DNA from: Sipunculus nudus
Lineage: Eukaryota; Annelida; Sipuncula; Golfingiida; Sipunculidae
Reading direction: 5' to 3'
Assembly: GCA_026874595.1 (NCBI GenBank)
Contig: CM049307.1
Coordinates: forward strand, 33,394,862-33,458,861
DNA length: 64,000 bases
Below are positions 1-12,215 of this stretch, one piece after another. Below the pieces are notes generated by a model, which saw only the letters and a list, made by a program, of their open reading frames with translations, was not told the origin of the DNA and did no database searches. A program made the position numbers and the translations under genes. Each line of letters begins with the position of its first letter. The first letter of the stretch is position 1.

Positions 1-1019
1 TTTTATATCATTCAGCCTTTTTCATGAAGCATATTTTATGGTGAATGATCTAAAATACAGGCTATTAAAGCATACAGGTGACTCATCAAGGGTTTCCATG
101 TCCTTGGGGCTAGTTAATGTAACAACCATTGAGAAATAAATTATGACAGGCATGGATTGATTTTAATATGACAGATTTTAATTAGTTTAATCTCCTTCTT
201 TAGTCTGCCAGGTGCTATTTAACCTGCATCAGAGGAACTTGTATCCTTGATTGTGACTAATACTTCAAACCAACTGGTCTGTTCTGAATATAAAACCAAT
301 TACTAGGCAACACAATAAAATAACATCATATAAGATAGCAGTAACATAATCTGATTACTTTATTTAAATTATCAACATTACTTACAAGGTCATGCCTGTG
401 CAAACAAAACATGAAAGTAACCATCCCGAAGTTGGCTTATCATTAAAGATTGCTAACCCTGATTGAACCAGTTTATTAATTACTTTTGATCTTAGTTGTG
501 GAAACAATATTGTCACAATTATGATGACAATCTTGGAGGTACATTTCTCTGTCCCATCATACATTATTGAATGAGTCCTTTAAGTATGACAGCCATGGCC
601 TTAGATGACCAGTCACTAGATTATCTGGAATTGGTCATGTATTGACTGTGATATTAAAGGACCACACTCACCCCTTCATTCCTATTTGATCATCAAATAA
701 CATGTGTTTATCTCATATTGCGGCTTCTCGCTACATGTATAATAGAGTAATATCCTTGAAATTAATGCATGTAGTCATCTTGCATTTCACTGATGAAAAT
801 GACATAAATACATTTCATGAAACTGAAAAGGGTGTTAAATGCCATTTTGTCTATTTCAAAGTAAGGGACAATGTAACTTAATAATAAAAAAAAATATTGA
901 GACCTTTAAAATGCAGACCTTTGAACTGATGTTGATACAGATGGCAGCATGTCTGAGATGTAACATTTTGAAAATGTGGACGTGGATGCAGAAACTGATA
1001 TGAATTGCAGGTGGACACA

Positions 1020-1200
1020 GAACCCCATCCAGTAAAATGACAGCACTGGAGACAGTAACAGGGGAGACAGAGAGACAGAAAAAAGAATGAGTGAGAGCGA
1101 TAAGACAGCAGCAGAGACATTGACAGAGAGAGACAGAAAAGGAGAGAAAGAGAAAAAGGAAAGATAGCAGCAGACACAGTAACAAAGACTGAAACAGAAA
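1020..1200. repeat. purine-rich GA/GACAGA tract
   Basis: GAGACAGAGAGACAGAAAA-type sequence, low in pyrimidines on the plus strand. It opens three overlapping minus-strand frames rich in Ser/Leu/Cys, which are compositional artefacts. Confidence 0.85.
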
Positions 1201-3400
1201 TACTTAAAATGATCATAGACTAGCAATCCTTCAATTATATTTAGTCATGGGTAAAGTATCCCTGGTTGTTGCATGATAATACACTCTGATACAGTTACCA
1301 GTGTCTTGCTGTCATCAATCCATCTGATATCTACTACCTGCCAATAGAGACCACTATCACTACAATTTGTGGTCACCAATGCCATTTGCTAGTCTGTAAT
1401 CAGACAGTTCATACCTTTATAACAAAGTCAAAGTGGGTAGATTTCACCTTATGAAAGACAGAGGTATAAATCACATGCCTTAAGGTCATCCAGTGCAAGA
1501 GTAAAAGGCTGATGAGCTGCAGTGTCTGCAAGATCCTTGTCAACCAAACTATATAGTTTACCATTTAAATGCAGCAGCTGAAACTGAACCCAATATGGTC
1601 AAACTTAATGAAAAGAGGTGTTTTTTGGTAAAATTTGATGGCATTCACCTCTATACACACAACCAACACATTTCATTTCCAACACAGCTTTATAAACAGA
1701 AAATAATTATTAGTCTGTACTCATACACTGACCCAGTGTTATACACACATCATATACACTACCAGGCATTCCTAAGTAAAGTCAAAACTCAAGATTCTTA
1801 GTCAAGTCTATGCAAGAAGTGTTTTGAAACACAAGTTCTACTCTTTCTAAGAAGTGTTCTAAAATACTGGTTCTACTGTCTTTCTACTGTGTCAAAGAAG
1901 CTCCCTGAAATACAAACTTTAATGTATGTTTTAGAAGTCCCCTAAAATAAAGTTTCTACTCTCTGTTTTAGGAGTCTTCCAAAATCCAGGGTCTATATAC
2001 ATAATTATACTGTCTGTAATGCAATGCACATTGTACTCTTTGTCTTATGAAAATCCACATATAGGTGAAATTTAGAAGTCACACTGAAACTGATGACATT
2101 GCCGGTGCTGCATTATCAGGATAGCATCAAAATTACCCCTGATCCATGGGTTGTTTTTTTATGATAGAATCCAGTTAGGCTATAAACTGACTGTCAAATG
2201 GGGGAAGCTTTACAAATGGTCTGAATACTGACATTAAGAAAATATTAGGTAAACAGGGAAAATGTTATAAAATATCTTGACAAACTTCATGTGTGCTCCC
2301 TTTTAAAAGGACCCATTTTTGGAAAATAGTTCACACCAAAGAGCTTAGATCTATTTTAGTTTCAGTTTGATATAAGAGATTAAATAAGCAGTCAGGGGGG
2401 TTTCCAATATTGCTTATTTCCAAGGATTATATAAACTGCAACAAATTTGATTCTGATTAAGACACACTCCATGGCTGCAAAAACTGTCAAGAAAGATTAC
2501 CTGCCTTGAACATCAAATTGACATGCAGATGTCTCAGACTGTGAGAACAGAGAATAAAAAAATACTATTTTATTGAGAACATCCAATGCAACTGCTGTGT
2601 GAACGAATAAAAAATCAAACCCCATGCATACAAGCTTCAAATATCACTACAAGCCTAGGAAGTCTGGGTAATATAGCAATATGTTCATCTATGTGTGTAA
2701 CTATGATTCCCCTCCATGTAACAGCAGACAATAGTTCATTTACAGTTTTTACCGCAATGGGCCATGTGTGGCCACGTTTGATAGACATCTCTCACAGTGA
2801 TCAATGTGGGCCAGCAATAGCTCCTATTGCAAACATGCTCTAGACAAACTAGAAATCCCACAGACTGCATGTCCCGAGCTGAATTTAAATATTCACAAGA
2901 GCATTTAGCATATTCATAACGATCCCTGAGGGATTACCATGCAACAGCTCACCAGGTACCCAAGTAATTTACAGCTTGTGCTGTGTTTTTTACCTCCCAC
3001 TACCCTTTGTCACGAGTGGCTTTATCATAGTCCACAACTGGTGGTAACGCATGGTTCGCTGCTTTAACCAGCCTGCCTGCTGTTCTGCCCGGGGATGTAG
3101 GGATCCCCCAATACTTAACAGACTGAGTCATTCCCCGAATCTAAACCACTATGATGTATCTGCTGGAGCAAGCATGCCCTGTGTGACAACATGTAGTGAG
3201 GTGAGTGAGTGAATGACTGACTGATTAAAAGTGATCACTCAACTTACTAATTCACTGATATCTGTAACTTTATTTCTTAATCTGAATTTACTTTTTGAAA
3301 TTTGAAAGTTGTCCAGCAAAGATTATCACAAATAAACATACATTTACAAATATTTTCAAATACTGTATTGAGACTAACTCTTATATTTCTAACATTTTTC

Positions 3401-3403
<3 letters not shown>

Positions 3404-3456
<53 letters not shown>

Positions 3457-3487
3457 AATATATACACACATATATATATATATATAT
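3404..3487. repeat. TA/TACACA microsatellite
   Basis: A TA dinucleotide run from about 3404 to 3450 followed by TACACA/TATA variants to 3487. The open frames on both strands here (poly Ile-Tyr) are artefacts. Confidence 0.95.
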
Positions 3488-4197
3488 TATCCATATAATT
3501 GTTATAAGTTATAACAATACATCAATGAAATGAGAATTTAAAAATGCATTTAATATGTATTATATTCAATAACTGATATCTTACCAGTACATCTGTTTTT
3601 TATGAAGCTTAGAGTTTTGCTTCCAACACCATTCCACATTTTCAGAATGTGATACATGTGAAATTATTGTTGCATGAAATATCAGATAAAAGTGAGTTTA
3701 TAGTTCATAATATAAAATTGTTGAATAATCATATGTGTCATGCTGCGTGTACTTATACAGAACTGGCCATCTTTACTTCAGTCAATGTATAAAAAAACTA
3801 ACATCCAGTCAGTGTATGATATATGTGTTACTTTTGTGAGTGAACACTTTGATTTACTATTATATTTGATTAGATTTAGCTTTATACGCAAACAAGATGT
3901 CTACTTGCATCACTTGAATACTTTGTAAAAATGGAAATACTTTAATATTTTGGACATGCATGGGTGCTTTTGTGTAAATTAATTTACAAATTTTACTCAG
4001 AATGGACCAATTGTACTGAATTTCACAACTGTGAGTCACTTTTGGTCTTAGAAATTAAACAAAAATCAATAACATGACAATATACAACAAAATCTGTGTG
4101 AATGTGCAAACACAAGTATAAGTATTTAAGTAAAACAAAGTGTTGGTTGTGTGTTGGAAATCAAACTTTCCTGAAGGTGTTCTGGAATCAAGTATTG

Positions 4198-5509
4198 TGC
4201 TTTGGTAGATTAATCAAGTGATCTGGATAAGGCTGTGTTATTGCAAGCATTCAGCTTTGGTAGATTGATCAAGTGATCTGGATTAGGCTGTATGATGGCA
4301 AGCATTCAGCTTTGGTAGATTGAACAAGTGATCTGGATAAGGCTGTGTGATTGCAAGCATTCAGCTTTGGTAGATTGATCAAGTGATCTGGATTAGGCTA
4401 TGTCATGTATGTGATCTGGATTAGGCTGTGTGATGGCAAGCAATCAGCTTTGGTAGATTGCTCAAGTGATCTGGATTAGGCTGTGTGATGGCAAGCATTC
4501 AGCTTTGGTAGATGGACCTAGTGATCTGAATTAGGCTGTGTCATGGCAAGAATTCAGCTTTGGTAGATTAATCAAGTGATCTGGATAAGGCTGTGTTATG
4601 GCAAGCATTCAGCTTGGTAGATGGACCTAGTGATCTGAATTAGGTTATGTGATGGCAAGCATTCAGCTTTGTTAGATTGATCAAGTGTTCTGGATTAGAC
4701 TGTATGATGGTAAGCAATCAGCTTTGGTAGATGGACCTAGTGATCTGAATTAGGCTGTGTGATGGCAAGCATTTAGCTTTTGCAGATTGGTCAAGTGATC
4801 TGGATTAGGCTATGTGATGGCAAGCATTCAGCTTTGGTAGGTGGACCTAGTGATCTGGATTAGACTGTGATGGCAAGCATTCAGCTTTGGTAGACTGAAC
4901 AAGTGATCTGGATAAGGCTGTGTGATTGCAAGCATTCAGCTTTGGTAGATTGATCAAGTGATCTGGATTAGGCTGTGTGATGGCAAACAATCAGCTTTGG
5001 TAGATTGACCAAGTGATCTGGATAAGGCTGTGTAATTGCAAGCATTCAGCTTTGGTAGATTGATCAAATGAACTGGATTAGGCTGCCAGTGTGTGATGGC
5101 AAGCAATCAGCTTTGGTAGATTGATCAAGTGATCTGGATAAGGCTGTGTTATGGCAAGCATTCAGCTTTGGTAGATTGATCAAGTGATCTGGATGAGGCT
5201 ATGTCATGTTTATGTTGGAAGCATTTAGCTTTGGTAGATTGATCAAGTGATCTGGATTAGGCTGTGTCATGGCAAGCATTCAGCTTTGGTAGATTGATCA
5301 AGTGATCTGGATTAGGCTGTGTCATGGCAAACAATCAGCTTTGGTAGATTGATCAAGTGATCTGGATAAGGCTGTGTAATTGCAAGCATTCAGCTTTGGT
5401 AGATTGATCAAGTGATCTGGATTAGGCTGTGTGATGGCTAGCATTCAGCTTTTGTAGATTGATCAAGTGATCTTGATTAGGCTATGTAATAGTAAGGAAT
5501 CTGCTTTGG
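4198..5509. repeat. 55-bp minisatellite, about two dozen units
   Basis: Units contain CTTTGGTAGATTGATCAAGT, then GATCTGGATTAGGCTGTG and TGATGGCAAGCATTCAG. A second subtype replaces the middle with GATGGACCTAGTGATCTGAA. A few units are longer or shorter (for example near 4400 and 5070-5200). The array has no sustained open frame on either strand. Confidence 0.95.
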
Positions 5510-8500
5510 CTTATGTTAACATGATAGACAGAATCACCAATCATGATCTTGAAAATAAGGTCAAGATCACCAAAACTGATTGGGGCTTTGCATCCTGAAT
5601 ACAGACTTTTGTACTAATTTAACAGACATCAGTCAGATGGTACTGAGATATGTCTTTAACAAAAGCCAGGATATAATTACCTACAGTGAACATGGGAATT
5701 AGGAAAAGGTCACTCAAACTGACAGGTATCAAACATGAATGAATATATGTCAAATGGTTCTTTAGATATCATGTAAATTATTGGCAGGAAATACCTATTC
5801 ATGTGTTTCTGATCATTAATACTGTGTCCCATGCTACTCACTGACTCACACTGAGAACAATATTCAGTCTTCATTAATTTTTCAGAAGAAAACCAACAAT
5901 GGTCCCCTTCAAATACCCAGTCTGCACATTATGAGCACAGATTAATTTAACTTCATGTGGTATTATAATCTGTTTATGTGGTTTTAAGTGGCATCATGGC
6001 ACAGTGGACAAATTAGTTATATGATTTAAGCTTGAGAGAAAATATATCAATCAAAAATATTGTACCCCTGTTTTCTACAGCTAATGGTTCAAATACTGAT
6101 TATACTGATGGTATAGTCATGGCAACATGCATTTGAAACTATACTATATTACATTCTCAGGCATAAAGACACTTACAATGAATTACTATTGTATCACAAT
6201 CTTGGTCATGATAAACCAGGTCAATATGAACTAATTTTTCATCTTTTGCAATTTTGGTCTTTGCTTTTATGTAGGACAACCTCTTCTTCCTTAAAAATAC
6301 AAAAAAGTGAGAGTTCTAAATAAAGGTAGGTAAGTATGCTGATCAGTATTTAAGAAGGTTGATTAAGGTTTATTGGCTTTAATATTAAGAATAAGATACT
6401 GAGCATTACATGTAAAACATATCATCATATGATAACAAGATGATGAAAACATTGTATGCATGGATGTGATCAACATGGGGAAATTACAATGTTAAATATC
6501 AGTTAACAGAGCTGGTGTTGAATCATTCAATCAAACACAAACTTCACGTTAGATACACCCTTAAACCTATATTGTTTGATGGCATAAATTAATTGATTAC
6601 CATTATGTAATCCAACAGGTATCACTAATATAAAATAAGATAACAAATTACAATATTTTTTTACAACTTATGATAAAATTAAAATATGAATTTCTCTTCA
6701 CTTATGAACAACTAGTCATAAAAATACTGAAATGTACTTCAATATTCTTTAAGATTATTTTTTTATAAATTAAGTGCTGAGCAATGTTTTTTCTTTACTA
6801 TTGGTTTAATATTAAATGTTCACTTCACATCCTCTGTACATCATAAGCGTCACTGACATTATTAACAACAGATCTTGGTTTGAGGTATCCAGATGTTTAA
6901 TTAGAATTCACAGAACCAGACAATGTAAAAAGCAATGTTTCAAATTAACTATTAATTTAAATGGTAAAACTGTCTCTTCAGACCATTGTTCCATATTAGG
7001 GAAAAAAACATCTTAATTAAGATGTGGCAACAGGCCAGCTTTAAGAAGTAATTGCAATAACTTTTTTTTAGAGAGAGTAGCTACAAAACCAGGCTTGTTA
7101 ACAAGTGGGAAGCTATTTAGACAATGAATGAATGGTAAACATGTAACCTGGCTACTGAGACAACATCCTTACTGTGGCCTTTCTAGAAGCAAACTTCAAA
7201 CATATTCAGGATAATCCTGGCAGCATCTGAACTCTTGATCATTTAAAGATCCTTGAGCGTCATCAAAAGCAGGTTCAATGTTCAAACAAATATGCATGTC
7301 GAGAGGTCCACATTCTCCTTTACTTACGGTAAACTCTTTTTAAAGTGAGGGTGAAAACGTCATAAAAAATTTTGCCAGTGTGGGGCAAAAAAGTAAAATG
7401 GCTGGTGGGAGTACTTGCCTCTATGATTTTAGGTAATATTTTACCGGAATCAAGCTGTAAATCAGCTTTAATATGCCATGATGAACATATATTTTATATA
7501 TATACTAAAATTTGAACTAAGATCGGTATATGCACATTTAGAATTCAGTTTAGTTTCCTTTAGTTTAATTCACCTGCTGTCCATGAATTTTCATTTATTT
7601 TTTATCAGTTCTGTTATGGAAACAAGTTGGGTTTCTCCCTATAAGTGTGACCATGTTCAGTGTAAATTATTATGAGGAATGACTGGGTGTTTAGCCAAAG
7701 CCAGGTTAAGGGGGTAAATTTAATGAGATTCCCATGGTATTTAATAAATTTTAAATTATTTTAAAATCTAAAATGAAAAGCATTTCTTTGAGTTTTTTCA
7801 GTAAAATTAAGAGGAGGATAGCCACTTTGATTGGTCACTGGTAGTGCCTTATATCAGCCTGGCTACCCGCAGTGTGTCATACACTGTGTTTTAAAGCACT
7901 GGTTTACTTGTGACCTCATGCCAGAGATCCTTGTACATTATAGTCACACTAAAGGAGAGGGAATGCGGGACTTGCACATCTCAAACATGTATATTTTCAC
8001 TTTAAACAGTTGGCACAGGTGGCCTGATGTTCAGTGGCAGGTTTACTGCAAAATGCCAAAGTCCCTGGCATTTGTTACATATCTAGGCCAGGGAATGGTT
8101 GTATATTTTTTGACATCTAATAACAAATGCACGTGCACCACTAGTAAACAAGGGCCAAATATAAATGTTCATGTTCATGTTAAACAAGAGCATAAAGAAA
8201 ATAAATTCCCCTTGATATGTACCACATTTTAACTGCTTGCTGCCATGTTGCAAATTTTGACCCACACTGGTCAAAAGCCCATGGCTAATCTGACCTCCAT
8301 TACTAGAACGTAGGGATCTCCAGACAGGCGTATTGAAAGTCATGACGTTCTGGGGGGGGGGGGGATAATTCATTACTTGCTTTTAGAGCTAAGATTTATT
8401 TAATAATTATTACTGCAAAGAATATAACAGCATCATGCATCTGTGGAGACTCCAATATTGCAATAACATTATTGGCATGATATTTGGCATGTACTTCATC

Positions 8501-10344
8501 CATATATTAATAAAAAAACAGCTGATGGACATAAAACTCCACCTCACAGTTTGGATAAGCTTTACAGTTTCTTCTAAGTGACTAATTATTTTTCCACATT
8601 TGTGACATTAGCAATGCATGTGATGTGAAAACCACTAACATGTTCCATCCATTTGAAGATAAAGACTGCAAGTGAGTCATTTAACTGGAGATGTGAGGCA
8701 ATCAATGCTCTCTGTTACTGCTTCCTCCAGTCTCTGCTCAGTTTAATGAGCTCTGCTTTCTTGATAGATACAAGGTCAGTCTCAATACTGCCTGGAGAAT
8801 ATGAGTGTCTTGTTCATTCTGTAAGAAGAGTACTTTTGGTTTTGTTTAACTTCTCCAAATAAAATTGTTTGTTGAGTCAAATTTTTATTTTCACCATGTC
8901 ACCCTTTCAACACAATGTACAATGATGTTTGAGATGACTTAAGACTACATAAGTGTTAAAAGCAGTGGAAATCTTTTTTACATTGCACCAAACAATAGGT
9001 CATATGATTACAGAATTAAATCATATACCTTTTCTGATTTCTCCAAATAAAAGGTTCTGTACAAATATAACTTCAATGCAAAACATAAACCGTCATATCA
9101 GTGTTCTTCAAATTTTAAAAGACAAAAAGACCATTGTTCATGGCAAACAGCTTTAAGTGTGTTTCATTAGATGAATTTTTTTCACCTTTTGATAGTTTTA
9201 CCCTGATGGGTGTGGAACTGAAGCACTGTTGTAAAATGTACAGCTTTGATACACAACAACTGACCACACTGTGTGACCTCATGTCTACCAAGTGTATGCT
9301 GGCTTTGATAAAGGTACAAGCTTAAATGTGTTACAAACCAGTCTCCTGCCTGACTCTGTCCACAGGCCTAGTAAATGATCTCATAAAATGGTGAAACTGT
9401 ACATATATGACCTACAAAGGAAATTTATAATGTTATATCACAGTGACGACTACATCAATCAATCAGTACTTAACCATTCAAGTGGGCACAAACCTAACCA
9501 TATGTACACAGTGAAGACCTAATCACTGGATGGATGGAATTATTTGAATAACTAGCCCACCTAATGTCACCACTTGCAGATTTAATACAAAATTTAAAAC
9601 ATGATAAATGTAAAATCATTCATCAACAGTAGTCTCATATTCTCTTAATATAATACTGGAGCTGGTGGACTTTTTTCCTTGTGTGCCTTTATGCCAGTAT
9701 ATAACAGTAATCCCTCTACCAATCAAATAGCCATTTTTACCTTAGGTAAAAAAATATCTTGATAATTAGGCCTACTGAGTTGATGTGTATAATTACTGGG
9801 AACTGTTTAAGTAGAACTAAAAACATTGACTGAATCTCTTGTAACAAATTGAATGTGAATTAATGTGTTATGGACCACGTTCATTCTGCAGTCTGACTTG
9901 GGTAATCACTTAGACCTGTAAGTACTGGTCAGACCTTCCTACAGCCATACAAATTATATGTCTATCAGTCAGATCAGGAGGGATCCATTTGTCATGGTAG
10001 ATTAATATCAGCCATGATGTAGCTATTTTGTCATCCAAGCCATAAATAACATCTCACCCTAATTTACCACATTGCAGCTTTAATTGCACTCTTGGGAAAT
10101 AAGTCAGCCTGGACTGTACACACATTAGTAACAATTATTTAAAGGAGGTGGCAGGAATATGGTACATTTTTTACACTAGGTATCTCTGATCTCCAGATCA
10201 TTTTACTTTATCATGGATTGAAAGCAGGAAACTTTATCCTACAGGTAAGCTTGCTATGGACAGCAGAATTAAGATCAACATAAGAATTAAATACCTCTAG
10301 ATCTTGGTCTTTTCCTTTTTTGTAATCCAGAAATTTAGGAGTAC
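5510..10344. other. no gene recognised
   Basis: AT-rich DNA without recognisable exons. A poly-G run lies at 8352-8364. The longest frame (7831-8232, plus, 133 codons) has no family resemblance I can see and lacks splice or codon evidence. Confidence 0.6.
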
Positions 10345-12215
10345 TTCCTGTCTCAGTGGTGTCACAGGGCAGTGTACCACCTGCCTGTAACAAAGCCAGT
10401 CTCAGTGGTGTCACAAAACAGTGTAACATCAGTCTGTTACAAAGCCAGCCTCAGTGGTGCCACATCACAGTGCACCACATGTCTGTAACAAAGCAAGCAT
10501 CAGTGGTGTCATATTACAATGTACCACCTGTCTGTAACAAAGCCAGTCTCATTGGTGTCACAGGGTATTGTGCCACCTGTCTGTAACAAAGCCAGTCTCA
10601 GTGAAGTCACAGGGCAGTGTTCCACCTGTCTGTAACAAAGCCAGTCTCAGTGAAGTCACAGGGCAGTGTCCCACCTGTCTGTAACAAAGTCAGCCTCAGT
10701 GGTGTCACAGAAAAGTGTACCACCTGTCTGTAACAAAGCCAGCCTCAGTGGTGTCACAGGACAGTATACAACCTGTCTGTAACAAATTCAGCCTCAGTGA
10801 TGTCACAGGGAAGTGTACAACCAGCCTGTAACAAAGCCAGTCTCAGTGGTGTCACAGGACAGTGTACCACCTGGCTCTGACAAATCCAGCCTAAGTGATG
10901 TCACAGGGCAGTGTACCACGTGCCTGTAACAAAACCAGTCTCAGTGGTTTTGCAGGGCAGTGTACCACCTGTCTATAACAAAGCCAGTCTCAGTGGTGTC
11001 ACAGGACAGTGGTGTCTGTAACAAAGCCAGCCTCATTGGTGTCACAGAGAAGTGTACCACCTGTCTGTAACAAAGCCAGTCTCAGTGGTGTCACAGGACA
11101 GTGGTGTCTGTAACAAAGCCAGCCTCATTGGTGTCACAGAGAAGTGTACCACCTGTCTTAAACAAAGCAAGTCTCCGTGGCATAGGACAGTGTTTCACCT
11201 GTCTGTAACAAAGCCTGTCTCAGTGGTGTCATAGGACAGTGTACCACCTGTCTCTAACAAAACCAGCCTCAGTGTTGTCACAAGGCAGTGTACCACCTGT
11301 TTGTTACAAAGCCAGTTTCAGTGGTGTCACAGAACAGTGTACCACCTGTTTGTAACAATCCCAGTCTCAGTGGTGTCACAGGGCAGTGTACCACTTGTCT
11401 GTAACAAAGCCTGTCTCATTAATGTCACAGAGCAGTGTACCACATGTCTGTAACAAAGCAAGCATCATTGGTGTCATATCACAATGTACCACCTGTCTGT
11501 AACAAAGCCAGTCTCATTGGTGTCACAGGGCATTGTGCCACCTGTCTGTAACAAAGCCAGTCTCAGTGAAGTCACAGGGCAGTGTTCCACCTGTCTGTAA
11601 CAAAGCCAGTCTCAGTGATGTCACAGGACAGTGTACCACATGTCTGTAACAAAACCAGCCTAAGTGATGTCACAGGGCAGTGTACCACTTGCCTGTAACA
11701 AAACTAGTCTCAGTGGTGTTGCAGGGCAGTGGTGTCTGTAACAAAGCCAGCCTCAGTGGTGTCACAGTGCAGTGTACCACCTGTCTTTAACAAAGCAAGT
11801 CTCCGTGGCATAGGACAGTGTGCTACCTGCCTGTAACAAAGCCAGTCTCAGTGGTGTCACAGGACAGTGTACCACCTGTCTCTAACAAAACTGGTCTCAG
11901 TCATGTCACAAGGCAGTGTACCACCTGTCTCTAACAAAACCAGCCTCAGTGTTGTCACAAGGCAGTGTACCACCTGTTTGTTACAAAGCCAGTTTCAGTG
12001 GTGTCACAGGACAGTGTACTATCTGTCTGTAACAAAGTCAGCCTCAGTGGTGTCACAGAACAGTGTACCACCTGTTTGTAACAATCCCAGTCTCAGTGGT
12101 GTCACAGGGCAGTGTATCACTTAACTGTATCACTACAAAACTCAGTGGTGTCACAGGATAGTTTTCCAAATGTCTTTAACATAATTAATCTCAGTAATGT
12201 CACAGGGTGGTGTCC
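10345..12215. repeat. 49-bp minisatellite, roughly 35 units
   Basis: Units contain CTCAGTGGTGTCACAGGGCA, then GTGTACCACCTGTCTGTAAC and AAAGCCAGT. Blocks of neighbouring units recur as higher-order repeats; for example the run near 10470-10640 resembles 11440-11610, and 10985-11100 recurs near 11105-11160. The unit is not a multiple of three, so the short frames reading LSVTKPVSVVSQ are incidental. Confidence 0.95.

Larger units (their letters stand above)
1..4197. other. no gene recognised
   Basis: AT-rich DNA. Apart from the GA tract and TA microsatellite listed, one moderately complex stretch (about 2930-3220, with TTCTGCCCGGGGATGTAGGG and GTGAGTGAGTGAATGACTG) looks like a dispersed repeat fragment, but no second copy is in the window. 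It may be SDR42E1 intron or intergenic. Confidence 0.6.

Noticed and set aside
866-1226. Three overlapping minus-strand frames rich in Ser, Leu and Cys
   Set aside because: Produced by the GA-rich tract; all three frames open together, a compositional artefact.
3277-3498. Poly Ile-Tyr frames on both strands
   Set aside because: Translation of a TA microsatellite.
7831-8232. 133-codon plus-strand open frame
   Set aside because: Longest unexplained frame on the left side, but no motif, no family resemblance and no supporting splice pattern; expected by chance in a window of this size.
10345-12215. CRISPR-like regularity of the 49-bp and 55-bp arrays
   Set aside because: Units are contiguous diverged tandem repeats with no unique spacers, in a eukaryotic genome.
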